From Nitriliruptoraceae bacterium (lineage in GTDB: Bacteria > Actinomycetota > Nitriliruptoria > Nitriliruptorales > Nitriliruptoraceae), in the NCBI GenBank assembly GCA_007118045.1, contig SKTG01000075.1:1-7084 (forward strand): 7,084 bases of DNA, read 5' to 3'. Below are positions 1-6,370 of the stretch, piece by piece. A model generated the notes under the pieces. That model did not search any database, was not told the origin of the DNA, and saw only the letters and a list, made by a program, of their open reading frames with translations. How positions within the stretch are numbered: the first letter of the stretch is position 1; each line of letters begins with the position of its first letter. The translations under genes and the position numbers were made by a program.

Positions 1-1202
1 CCATCCAGGACGTGTTCGAGGCGGTGGGTGCCCGGGGGCGCGGCGCGATCGACGACGAGGAGCTCTCGGCCATCGAACGCGCGGCCTGCCCCTCGGAGGG
101 TGCCTGCGCCGGGATGTTCACCGCCAACACCATGGCCTCGGCGGTCGAGGCGCTCGGCCTCGCCCTGCTCGGCTCCTCCTCACCGGCGGCGCCCGACCCG
201 CGCCGGGACGTGTTCGCCACTCGGTCGGGCGAGGCCGTGGTCGGCTTGCTCGAGTCCGGGTTGTCCTCCCGCCGGATCATCACGCGTGAGGCGCTGGAGA
301 ACGCCATCTCCGTGGTGATGGCCGTCGGCGGCTCGACGAACGCCGTGCTGCACCTGATGGCGATCGCGCGCGAGGCCGAGGTCGACCTCGCCCTCGAGGA
401 CTTCGACCGCATCGGTCGGCGCGTCCCGCACATCGCTGACACCAAGCCGGGCGGTCGGTACGTGATGAACGACCTGGACCGGCTCGGGGGCGTGCCCGTC
501 GTGCTGAAGCAGCTGCTCGACGCGGACCTGCTGCACGGCGACTGCGTGACCGTGACCGGCCGGTCGATCGGCGAGGAGATCGAGGCGCTGGACGTCGGCG
601 AGCCCGACGGGGACGTCCTGCACCGGCTCGACGACCCGATCCACGTCGAGGGCGGGCTCGCGATCCTGCGCGGGTCCCTCGCTCCGGACGGCGCGGTCGT
701 CAAGATCGCCGGCCTGACCGACGACCAGCTGCGGTTCGAGGGTCCCGCCCGCGTGTTCGACGGCGAGTCCGGGGCCATGGAGGCGGTGCTGACCGGCGGC
801 ATCGTCGACGGCGACGTCATCGTGATCCGCTACGAGGGCCCGAAGGGCGGCCCCGGCATGCGCGAGATGCTGGCGGTCACCTCGGCCGTGAAGGGTGCTG
901 GCCTCGGCTCCACGGTCGCGTTGCTGACCGACGGTCGCTTCTCGGGCGCCACCCACGGGTTCTCGATCGGTCACGTGGCCCCCGAGGCGACCGACGGTGG
1001 ACCCATCGCGCTGGTCCGCGACGGCGACCGCATCCGCATCGACGTGACCACCCGCAGCATGGAGCTGCTCGTCGACGAGGCCGAGCTGGCCCGGCGGCGC
1101 GAGGACTGGCGCCCGTTGCCGCCGCGCTACACCCGCGGGGTGCTGGCCAAGTACGCGCTCACGGTGAGCTCGGCCGCGGACGGCGCCGTGACGGGCATGT
1201 AG
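1..1202 (+). CDS. ilvD: Dihydroxy-acid dehydratase, 5'-truncated by the window edge
   Basis: IlvD dehydrates 2,3-dihydroxyisovalerate and 2,3-dihydroxy-3-methylvalerate to the 2-keto acids used for valine, leucine and isoleucine; it is a cytosolic Fe-S enzyme. The reading frame is open from base 3, so the gene begins upstream; about 399 C-terminal residues are visible of roughly 560-620 usual for the family. Seen directly: the cluster-region motif GACAGMFTANTM (Cys at about residue 35 of the visible part), GGSTNAVLHL, the block YEGPKGGPGMREML, and TDGRFSGATHG near residues 309-319, whose Ser is the proposed catalytic base in this family, followed by GHVAPEA. These favour IlvD over the related 6-phosphogluconate dehydratase Edd. 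The C-terminus is complete and the stop is TAG. The earlier cluster cysteines lie outside the window, so cluster type cannot be judged. The next gene is convergent, so ilvD is the last gene of its transcript. Confidence 0.96.
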   Translation, partial: IQDVFEAVGARGRGAIDDEELSAIERAACPSEGACAGMFTANTMASAVEALGLALLGSSSPAAPDPRRDVFATRSGEAVVGLLESGLSSRRIITREALENAISVVMAVGGSTNAVLHLMAIAREAEVDLALEDFDRIGRRVPHIADTKPGGRYVMNDLDRLGGVPVVLKQLLDADLLHGDCVTVTGRSIGEEIEALDVGEPDGDVLHRLDDPIHVEGGLAILRGSLAPDGAVVKIAGLTDDQLRFEGPARVFDGESGAMEAVLTGGIVDGDVIVIRYEGPKGGPGMREMLAVTSAVKGAGLGSTVALLTDGRFSGATHGFSIGHVAPEATDGGPIALVRDGDRIRIDVTTRSMELLVDEAELARRREDWRPLPPRYTRGVLAKYALTVSSAADGAVTGM

Positions 1203-1235
1203 CGCGGCCGCCCGAGGCGACGTCGGCACCCGCCT

Positions 1236-1472
1236 TCAACGCGCCCGACGGGCGATCGACGGAGCGAGGGGTACCAGCACCGAGCTGGTCGGTGGCTGTG
1301 GCCCCTCGCAGCGGATCTCCGTGACGGCGTCACCGTCACGCAGCACGCCGCGCAGCCGTCGACAGGTGAGGCACCGCTCGACGGTGACATCGGCCCGCCG
1401 CCAGGGACAACCCACGAGGCCGTCCTCGTCGACGAGGTGGCTCCCGACGGGGTGCACGAGCGAGGTGAACAT
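1236..1472 (-). CDS. Small four-cysteine protein, putative zinc-binding, function unknown
   Basis: The 78-residue protein begins MFTSLVHPVGSHLV and has cysteines at 22, 34, 37 and 55, arranged C-x11-C-x2-C-x17-C around the core ERCLTCRRLRGV. That spacing suggests a small zinc ribbon or another metal site; this is inference, since I recognise no named family. No signal peptide or membrane segment is visible. The ATG at 1472 is well supported by a perfect AGGAGG six bases upstream. A longer open frame continues to 2153, but its upstream part is low-complexity, overlaps the acidic-protein gene and mug, and looks like a shadow. The gene is convergent with ilvD (33 bp between stops) and divergent from the acidic-protein gene, so the spacer 1473-1607 is probably its promoter region. 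A small regulatory or partner protein is possible. Confidence 0.72.
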   Translation of the reverse strand: MFTSLVHPVGSHLVDEDGLVGCPWRRADVTVERCLTCRRLRGVLRDGDAVTEIRCEGPQPPTSSVLVPLAPSIARRAR

Positions 1473-1478
1473 GGTCGG

Positions 1479-1484
1479 CCTCCT
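1479..1484 (-). promoter_or_regulatory. Ribosome binding site of the four-cysteine protein gene
   Basis: A perfect AGGAGG on the minus strand, with a six-base spacer (1473-1478) to the ATG at 1472. It fixes the start of the small gene and argues against the longer frame upstream. Confidence 0.75.
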
Positions 1485-1494
1485 GCGGCGGCGT

Positions 1495-1541
1495 GCGACC
1501 ACCATGTCCCGGACCGCGACCACCCGCCAGGGCCGGTGGTC
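1495..1541. repeat. Three copies of GACCACC in a divergent intergenic region, candidate operator
   Basis: GCGACCACC occurs at 1495-1503 and again at 1516-1524, exactly 21 bp apart (two helical turns). A third copy, inverted as GGTGGTC, lies at 1535-1541. The second and third copies form a perfect 7-bp inverted repeat with a 10-base spacer. All three sit in the 135-bp gap between two divergent start codons. This geometry would suit a DNA-binding regulator, or the inverted pair could fold as a hairpin in the leader RNA of the plus-strand gene. In such GC-rich DNA a chance origin is not excluded. Confidence 0.4.
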
Positions 1542-1607
1542 CCTGCACCGGGGGTGCCTCCGGCCGGCCGGTACGGTCGAGGCCCGGATCGTCGAGCGGA
1601 GCGGGTC

Positions 1608-2096
1608 TTGGAGTTCGCTGAGCTGCGTTTCGTCTGCCAGGAGGCAGCGATGGACGTGCTGCGGCAGCGCGGCCGTCCGATGCCCGCGACCGTGGTGCTG
1701 CCGGGACCCGCACGGACGGAGCTGCTGACGCTGCCGGAGCTGCCCGCCGAGGACGAGCATCGTCACGCCGTCATGGCACAGCTCGCGCAGGACCGGATCA
1801 CGGCCGGGGCGGTGCCGTGCTGGGGCTTCGTCGCCGAGGCGGAGGTCGGGGACGCCGACGCCGTGGTCGTGGTCTACGGCGCACGCCGGCACGCCCCGCA
1901 CCTCACCGCGGCGCCCTTCGCCGAGGACGGCGATCTCGACGAGTTCCTCCCCGACGAGGAGCTCGACCCCACCGCCCTGCCGTTCCTGCACCCGTTGCAG
2001 CACGCGGTCGACTCGTTGCCGGCGGCGGGCGACGTGTTCGCCGACGCCGATCCCAAGCGAGGAGGGCCCGGCGACCTGCCGATCATGGGTCAGTGA
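1608..2096 (+). CDS. Acidic conserved-looking protein of about 162 residues, function unknown
   Basis: I do not recognise a named family, but the sequence reads like a real soluble globular protein. An N-terminal helix (EFAELRFVCQEAAMDVLRQRG) leads to a short strand PATVVLPGP, then LPELPAEDEHRH, a core GFVAEAEVGDADAVVVVYGARRH with an evident buried beta strand, and an acidic C-terminal half (DLDEFLPDEELDP) ending in PFLHPLQHAVDSL and a Gly/Asp-rich tail. There are no membrane segments. Start choice is uncertain. TTG at 1608 has GGAG six bases upstream and keeps the N-terminal helix, and third-position GC is already high from there. ATG at 1650 (148 residues) has a perfect AGGAGG five bases upstream and could equally be the true start. 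The gene is divergent from the four-cysteine gene, and its stop overlaps the 3' end of convergent mug by 14 bp. Confidence 0.72.
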   Translation: MEFAELRFVCQEAAMDVLRQRGRPMPATVVLPGPARTELLTLPELPAEDEHRHAVMAQLAQDRITAGAVPCWGFVAEAEVGDADAVVVVYGARRHAPHLTAAPFAEDGDLDEFLPDEELDPTALPFLHPLQHAVDSLPAAGDVFADADPKRGGPGDLPIMGQ

Positions 2097-2799
2097 GCCC
2101 CGTGGGTGCCAGGGGGACGTCGCCGGGAGCGCCGTCGCCGGGAGCGCCGTCACCGGGAGCTTCGTCGCCGACGACGCCGGCGGCCACCGCGACCTCCCGG
2201 TAGCGCGCCGCGAGGCTGTCGATGGTCTCGTGGGCGTTCAGACCGCTCGGGTTGGGCACCACCCACAGCTCGGCGTCGCCGATCCGTTCGGACTGGCGAC
2301 CGGGCACCGCCGCGGGCCGTCGGAACGCGGTGCGGTAGGTGGTGACGCCGGCGAGCGCCACGACCCGGGGCTGCCACTCGGCCAGCCGCCGGACGAGGTC
2401 GTCCGCGCCGTCGCGCAGCTCCGCGGTCGACAGCTCGGACGCGCGGGCCGTGGCGCGTCGGACCACGTTCGTGATCGCGACACCGCGGTCGATCAGCTCA
2501 CGTCGGTCGGCCCGGGAGAGCCCCCGGACCCGGTCCAGCTCCCGTTCGGTGATGCCGGCCCGGTGCAGCGCCGGGTAGAACCGGTTCGACGGGTGGGCGA
2601 AATGCGTCCCCGTCGCGGCGGTCCACAGGCCCGGGTTGATGCCGACGAACACCAGCCTGGGCGGCTGTTCGCCACACAGGTCGGGCACCACGGCGTCGCG
2701 GTAGCCCTCGAGCTCCTCACGTGTGAAGCCCAACGTCCACTCCCGGCCGGTCGGCGTCCTGTCCGCAGCCGGCAGGCTAGGGGCCCGCGTCGTCCGCAC
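2083..2799 (-). CDS. mug: Mismatch-specific uracil/thymine-DNA glycosylase (Mug/TDG family)
   Basis: This base-excision repair enzyme removes uracil or related bases from G:U and G:T mispairs. The 238-residue frame has the two family hallmarks: GINPG at 53-57, with Asn55 at the position of the catalytic asparagine, and NPSGLN at 183-188, the loop that contacts the strand opposite the lesion. FAHPSNRF at 67-74 and ITNVVRRATARASEL near 109-123 also match the E. coli Mug pattern. The protein is longer than E. coli Mug (168) because of an N-terminal extension of about 45 residues and a C-terminal tail of five-residue repeats (about 211-227). GTG at 2799 lies 4 bp after the stop of the upstream CNNM gene, suggesting translational coupling. 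TTG at 2733, with GGGAG six bases upstream, would give a 216-residue protein beginning at LGFTREELEGYRD and is a serious alternative. Confidence 0.93.
   Translation of the reverse strand: MRTTRAPSLPAADRTPTGREWTLGFTREELEGYRDAVVPDLCGEQPPRLVFVGINPGLWTAATGTHFAHPSNRFYPALHRAGITERELDRVRGLSRADRRELIDRGVAITNVVRRATARASELSTAELRDGADDLVRRLAEWQPRVVALAGVTTYRTAFRRPAAVPGRQSERIGDAELWVVPNPSGLNAHETIDSLAARYREVAVAAGVVGDEAPGDGAPGDGAPGDVPLAPTGLTDP
2118..2162. repeat. Three tandem 15-bp repeats inside the 3' end of mug
   Basis: The unit CGTCGCCGGGAGCGC (plus-strand reading) occurs at 2118-2132 and 2133-2147 exactly, and at 2148-2162 with three substitutions; a seven-base partial fourth copy follows. Being a multiple of three, it adds five-residue units (APGDG-type) to the C-terminal tail of Mug without shifting frame. 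Slippage would therefore change tail length only. Confidence 0.9.
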
Positions 2800-2803
2800 G
2801 GCC

Positions 2804-4174
2804 CTACGACCCCGTCTCGTCGGCGGTCGTGGAGCGCGGCGCCCGGACCTCGACCTCGCCCGCGCGGCGGCCCGCGACGTCGCGGACGGTCAGCTGCCAG
2901 CCGTCCTCTGTCTGGACCCGGTCGCCGGCCTCGGGCAGTCGACCCAGACGCTCGACGATCCATCCGGAGACCGTCTCCGCGTCGCCGCCCTCGAGGTTGA
3001 CGCCGGTGGTCCGCGAGGCCTCGTCGCGCCGGAGGGTGCCCGCGACCACCCAGGTCCGGTCGGTACCCGGCAGGGCGGCCTCCTCGTCGTCGAACTCGTC
3101 CGCGATCTCCCCGACCAGTTCCTCGAGCAGGTCCTCGAGGGTGAGCAGACCGGCCGTCCCACCGAACTCGTCGACGACGAGCACGGCGTGCGACCGCTCG
3201 TCGAGCATGTCGCGTAGCAGCTGCTCGAGGTCGCGGGACTCCGGCACCGCGGGGATCGGACGCAGCAGCTCAACGACACCGACCCCGGGGTCCTCGACAT
3301 CGTCACGGATCAACACGTCCTTGACGTGCACCAGTCCGACGACGTGGTCGATGTCCTCGTGGTAGACGGGGATGCGCGTGTGCCCCGACCCGCGAGCGAC
3401 CGCCAGCAGGTCGGGCAGCGCGGCGGTGTCCGGGACGGCGTGCAGGTCGACCCGGGGGGTCATGGCCGCCTCCGCATCCATCGACGAGAGGCGCAGGGCG
3501 GCGTCCATCACCCTCGCGTCCTGTGGCGCGATCGTGCCCACGTCCTGCGACTCGGCGAGGACGAGCGCGAGCTCCTGCGGGCTGTGGACCAGCTTGTGCT
3601 CGTCGACCGGCTCCACGCGGACCAGGCGCACCAGACCGTTGGCGACGCCGTTGAGCAGCAGGATCAGCGGACGCAGCAGCGTCACGAACCACCCGAACGG
3701 CCGCGCCAGGGCGAGCGACACGCGTTCGGCCCGCGCGATCGCCAGGTTCTTCGGAGCCATCTCGCCCACGACCATGTGCAGGAACACCGTGATGCTCAGG
3801 GCGGCGACCACCGCGACCACGGGCACCACACCCGGCGGCAGGCCCGCGGGCCCCAGCAGGTCGGCGAAGAGCGCCGCCAACGCGGGCTCCGCGATCGCGC
3901 CCAGACCGAGCGAGCACATGGTGATGCCCAGCTGCGCCCCCGAGAACGTCACCGACAGCTCCGTCAACGCCTTTAGCGCGCGGCGGGCCCGCGGGTCGCC
4001 GGCCTCCGCCGCCTCCTCGATACGGCCACGGCGAGCGGCGAGCAGCGCGATCTCGACGGCCACGAAGAAGCCGTTGGCGAGCAGCAGCACCACACCGATG
4101 ACCACGGCGGTGAGCGAGAACGACGCGTCGACCACGTCCTCGGCCGCGACCGCGAGCACCTCGAGGCCGCTCAC
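2804..4174 (-). CDS. CNNM/CorC-type membrane protein with CBS pair (second of tandem pair)
   Basis: The 456-residue membrane protein has the architecture of CNNM/CorC divalent-cation (mainly Mg2+) transporters. The N-terminal CNNM (DUF21) domain spans about residues 18-185, with hydrophobic segments near 20-45, 75-98, 115-136 and 158-180 and the family signature GEMAPKNLAI at 137-146. A cytosolic CBS pair follows at about 235-360, with GHTRIPVYHEDIDHVVGLVHVKD in the first repeat and VVDEFGGTAGLLTLEDLLEELVGEI in the second. A CorC_HlyC domain occupies about 370-445. The older 'hemolysin' label is not well supported for this family. GTG at 4174 overlaps the stop of the upstream paralog as GTGA, so the two are translationally coupled. 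The upstream paralog differs clearly, so this is an old duplication and the products may heterodimerise (inference). Confidence 0.92.
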   Translation of the reverse strand: MSGLEVLAVAAEDVVDASFSLTAVVIGVVLLLANGFFVAVEIALLAARRGRIEEAAEAGDPRARRALKALTELSVTFSGAQLGITMCSLGLGAIAEPALAALFADLLGPAGLPPGVVPVVAVVAALSITVFLHMVVGEMAPKNLAIARAERVSLALARPFGWFVTLLRPLILLLNGVANGLVRLVRVEPVDEHKLVHSPQELALVLAESQDVGTIAPQDARVMDAALRLSSMDAEAAMTPRVDLHAVPDTAALPDLLAVARGSGHTRIPVYHEDIDHVVGLVHVKDVLIRDDVEDPGVGVVELLRPIPAVPESRDLEQLLRDMLDERSHAVLVVDEFGGTAGLLTLEDLLEELVGEIADEFDDEEAALPGTDRTWVVAGTLRRDEASRTTGVNLEGGDAETVSGWIVERLGRLPEAGDRVQTEDGWQLTVRDVAGRRAGEVEVRAPRSTTADETGS

Positions 4175-5508
4175 GGTGCCGGCTCCGTGGCCGTCGGCTG
4201 GCTCTCGGGCAGGGGCAGCAGCCGCACGGCCAGCTCCGTGATCCGGACGGCCTCGACCCGGTTGACGGTGAACTCGAGACGCCCGTGCTGGACGCTCTCG
4301 CCGACCTCGGGGATGTGGCCCAGCCGGTCGAGGACGAAGCCGGCCACGGTCTCGTACTCACCGTCCGGCAGCGCCTCCCCGAACAGCTCCTCGACGCGGT
4401 CCGCTCGCACGGAGCCGCGCAGGAGGTGCTTGCCCGCCCCGACCCGGCGGACATGGTGCCCGACGCGGTCGAACTCGTCCTCGATGTCGCCCACGAGCTC
4501 CTCGAGCACGTCCTCGATCGTGACGATCCCGGCGGTTCCGCCGTACTCGTCGACGACCAGCGCGGACGTCCGCTGCTCGCGCCGGAGGTCCGCCAGCAGA
4601 CGTCGCAGGGGCTCGCTCTCGGGCACCGCCAGCATCGGCGTGGCGACCCGCTGCACGGGTGTCCGGTCGTGCTCACCGACGGGGACGTCGATCAGCTCCT
4701 TGACGTGGACGCTGCCGAACACGTCGTCCTCGTTGTCGCCGCGCACCGGGAAACGGCTGTGACCCGTCCGGCGCGCCGCGAGCCGCAGGTCGGTCAACGT
4801 GTCGTCGGCCGTCAGCCAGACCACGTCCGGCCGGGGCACCATCACCTCCTCGACCCGGCGGTCCCCGAGCTCGGTGGCGCGCCGCAGCAGCCCCACCTGC
4901 TCCTCGGTGAGGCTGCCCTCCTCGCCCGACGCCGCGATGATCCGGGCGAGCTCGTCCAGGCTGTGCCCGGCCTCGAGCTCCTCCGCCACCTCGACCCGGA
5001 AGACCCGCTCGGTGATCGTCTGCGCCGCCGCGTCGAAGATCCGGATCACCGGTCCGGCCACGATGCCGAAGCCCCGCGTGAACGGGACCACCGTGAGCGC
5101 CACCGGCACAGGACGCGAGATGGCGAGGTTCTTGGGGAAGAGCTCACCGAGCACCATCTGCAGCATGGTCGAGACCAACAGCGTGCCCGTGACCGCGACC
5201 GCCAGGGTGGCCTGCTCCGGCAGCCCGAACAGCTCGAGCAACGGTCGGATCAGCGTGTCGCCGACGGTGCGCTCGGCGACGTAGCCGACCAGCAGGGAGG
5301 TGGCCGTGATGCCGAACTGTGCCCCGGAGAGCGCGAACGACACGTCCGAGAGCTCCCGGCTGACCATCCCGGCCCGGCGGTCGCCGTTGGCTGCACGCTC
5401 CTCGATCGTGGGACGGCGCAGCGAGACGAGGGCGAACTCGGCGGCGACGAACAGACCGTTGGCGGCGATCAGGACGGCCACGAGCAGCAGGCCGACGGCT
5501 CCGTTCAC
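4171..5508 (-). CDS. CNNM/CorC-type membrane protein with CBS pair (first of tandem pair)
   Basis: The 445-residue product is a paralog of the next gene with the same domain order. Its CNNM domain covers about residues 1-175, with hydrophobic segments near 5-28, 58-78, 100-120 and 140-160 and the signature GELFPKNLAI at 121-130. The CBS pair is at about 220-345 (GHSRFPVRGDNEDDVFGSVHVKEL; VVDEYGGTAGIVTIEDVLEELVGDIEDEFD), and the CorC_HlyC domain at about 355-433 (ETVAGFVLDRLGHIPEVGE). Bacterial relatives export Mg2+ or confer Mg2+/Co2+ resistance; the substrate here is inferred. GTG at 5508 is the first start in the frame and has only a weak purine-rich region upstream. A 12-codon ORF ends on this start with a GTGA overlap and may supply ribosomes by coupling. 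Tandem genes of this type are common in actinobacteria. It leads the run that continues into mug. Confidence 0.92.
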   Translation of the reverse strand: MNGAVGLLLVAVLIAANGLFVAAEFALVSLRRPTIEERAANGDRRAGMVSRELSDVSFALSGAQFGITATSLLVGYVAERTVGDTLIRPLLELFGLPEQATLAVAVTGTLLVSTMLQMVLGELFPKNLAISRPVPVALTVVPFTRGFGIVAGPVIRIFDAAAQTITERVFRVEVAEELEAGHSLDELARIIAASGEEGSLTEEQVGLLRRATELGDRRVEEVMVPRPDVVWLTADDTLTDLRLAARRTGHSRFPVRGDNEDDVFGSVHVKELIDVPVGEHDRTPVQRVATPMLAVPESEPLRRLLADLRREQRTSALVVDEYGGTAGIVTIEDVLEELVGDIEDEFDRVGHHVRRVGAGKHLLRGSVRADRVEELFGEALPDGEYETVAGFVLDRLGHIPEVGESVQHGRLEFTVNRVEAVRITELAVRLLPLPESQPTATEPAP

Positions 5509-5543
5509 TCCGTCGACCGTCTCGCTGGGGGGTCCTCGTCCAT
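5505..5543 (-). CDS. Possible 12-codon leader ORF ahead of the CNNM operon
   Basis: ATG at 5543 opens a frame encoding MDEDPPARRSTE. Its TGA (5507-5505) overlaps the GTG start of the first CNNM gene by 4 bp, the same arrangement that links the two CNNM genes. It has no ribosome binding site but lies 7 bases after a TAGCCT hexamer, as expected for a leaderless start. If real, it would provide translational coupling to a downstream start that itself has only a weak ribosome binding site. A chance ORF of this size is quite possible. Confidence 0.25.
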   Translation of the reverse strand: MDEDPPARRSTE

Positions 5544-5550
5544 CGTGGTC

Positions 5551-5556
5551 AGGCTA
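5551..5556 (-). promoter_or_regulatory. Candidate -10 element for the CNNM-mug operon
   Basis: TAGCCT on the minus strand fits the loose actinobacterial -10 pattern TANNNT. It is followed after 7 bases by the leader ATG, so transcription could begin at or next to that ATG. No good -35 hexamer is visible 16-18 bases upstream. Read-through from tetR is an alternative source of transcript. Confidence 0.25.
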
Positions 5557-5584
5557 GCGCCGCACCCCGAGGCCACCGCCCCGG

Positions 5585-5606
5585 TGCCGACCCCATGCCG
5601 ACCCCA
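5585..5606. repeat. Perfect tandem duplication of an 11-bp unit
   Basis: TGCCGACCCCA is present twice head to tail (5585-5595 and 5596-5606) in the 107-bp gap between the tetR stop and the leader ORF. The unit is about one helical turn and sits roughly 30-55 bp upstream of the candidate -10, where a regulator could bind. It could equally be a replication-slippage scar in a C-rich stretch. Confidence 0.6.
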
Positions 5607-5650
5607 CCCCGACTCGGCTCCCGGACGGCGCCGCGCGCCCGACCGTCCGG

Positions 5651-6220
5651 TCAGGGACGGCGCACGCTGGCCGCCGACGTCGGCAGCAGCTCGACGGCGT
5701 GCCGTCGCATGTCGAACGTCGGGTCCATCAGCGCGGTCATGCCGAGGCCCGTCAGGGCACCGAGCATCAGCTCCGCCCGCCGCTCCGCCTCCTCCGGGGT
5801 CAGCTCGGGCTGCTCACGCTGCCACGCGTCGGCGAACCGCTCCACGCGGCGACGGTGGCTGCGCAGCACCCGGGCGGCGATGGCGGGGTCGGTGAGACCA
5901 CGACCGGCGAGCTGCAGGTAGATGCGCGCGATCGGCGAGGAACCGGTCATGAAGGCGACGAAGGCGTCGACCAGGTCACCGAGCGAATCGGTGCCGGCGC
6001 CGGCGGGGTCCGGGTCCACGGCGTCGATCGCCTCGCGGACGACCTCGAAGACGGCGTCGTCCTTCGACGCGAAGAGGTTGTAGAAGCTGCCGGCCCCGAC
6101 CCTGGCCTGGTCGGTGATCGCCTTGAGGGTGACGCCTTCGATGCCGAACTCGGAGAGCAGCCGGCGGGTCGCGGCCAGGATGCGTTCGCGGGTCTCCAAT
6201 CCCACGCGGTAGCGCGCCAC
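5651..6220 (-). CDS. TetR-family transcriptional repressor
   Basis: This is a dimeric DNA-binding regulator with an N-terminal helix-turn-helix and a C-terminal ligand-binding domain. From GTG at 6220 the protein is 189 residues, typical for TetR. ETRERILAATRRLLSEFGIEGVT (about 9-31) is the usual first helix and turn, and TLKAITDQARVGAGSFYNLFASKDD (about 31-55) is the helix-turn-helix with the conserved FYNLF and Lys. The C-terminal part (about 60-180) is helical and ligand-specific, so the inducer cannot be read; an acyl-CoA or fatty-acid ligand is inferred from the divergent acyl-CoA dehydrogenase gene. The open frame extends to ATG 6409, but that start lies in the promoter island and would add 63 residues of low-complexity sequence. 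The perfect AGGAGG five bases before GTG 6220 decides the start. Autoregulation is likely. Confidence 0.9.
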   Translation of the reverse strand: MARYRVGLETRERILAATRRLLSEFGIEGVTLKAITDQARVGAGSFYNLFASKDDAVFEVVREAIDAVDPDPAGAGTDSLGDLVDAFVAFMTGSSPIARIYLQLAGRGLTDPAIAARVLRSHRRRVERFADAWQREQPELTPEEAERRAELMLGALTGLGMTALMDPTFDMRRHAVELLPTSAASVRRP

Positions 6221-6225
6221 CGGCC

Positions 6226-6231
6226 CCTCCT
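6226..6231 (-). promoter_or_regulatory. Ribosome binding site fixing the tetR start
   Basis: Perfect AGGAGG on the minus strand, five bases before GTG 6220, within a longer GGAGGAGGGG purine run. It supports the 189-residue TetR rather than the 252-residue open frame. Confidence 0.8.
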
Positions 6232-6370
6232 CCACGAACGCCACGACCGCTCCGCCGGACCCCGCGAAGCTACCCGCCCGGGGCGACCCGGAGCGGGACG
6301 CTTCGTCGGCTCGCCGCCGACAGGCGCCCGCCGCGGGTCGATCGTGACGGACCGCACGATGGACTTGCGG

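Noticed and set aside
180..1229. 349-residue open frame on the minus strand opposite ilvD
   Set aside because: It is antisense to a clearly recognised IlvD sequence and shows the Arg/His/Gly/Ala-rich low-complexity composition typical of shadow frames in GC-rich DNA.
1242..1254. Short palindrome CGCCCGACGGGCG as a terminator between ilvD and its convergent neighbour
   Set aside because: The stem is only about five pairs with a three-base loop, has no T-run on either side, and lies within the final codons of the four-cysteine gene.
1321..1339. Perfect inverted repeat GTGACGG-N5-CCGTCAC
   Set aside because: It falls wholly inside coding sequence (Asp-Gly-Asp-Ala-Val-Thr codons), so biased codon choice in GC-rich DNA explains it well enough.
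1473..2153. Upstream extension of the four-cysteine gene to a 305-residue protein
   Set aside because: The added part is low-complexity, lies antisense to the acidic-protein gene and overlaps the 3' end of mug; the perfect AGGAGG before ATG 1472 supports the short protein.
3303..4676. 457-residue minus-strand frame across both CNNM genes
   Set aside because: It is a Ser/Arg/Gly-rich shadow in a different frame from two genes with clear CNNM, CBS and CorC_HlyC motifs.
4285..5895. 536-residue plus-strand frame
   Set aside because: Antisense to the first CNNM gene and part of tetR, with His/Asp/Arg-rich low-complexity sequence and no recognisable domain.
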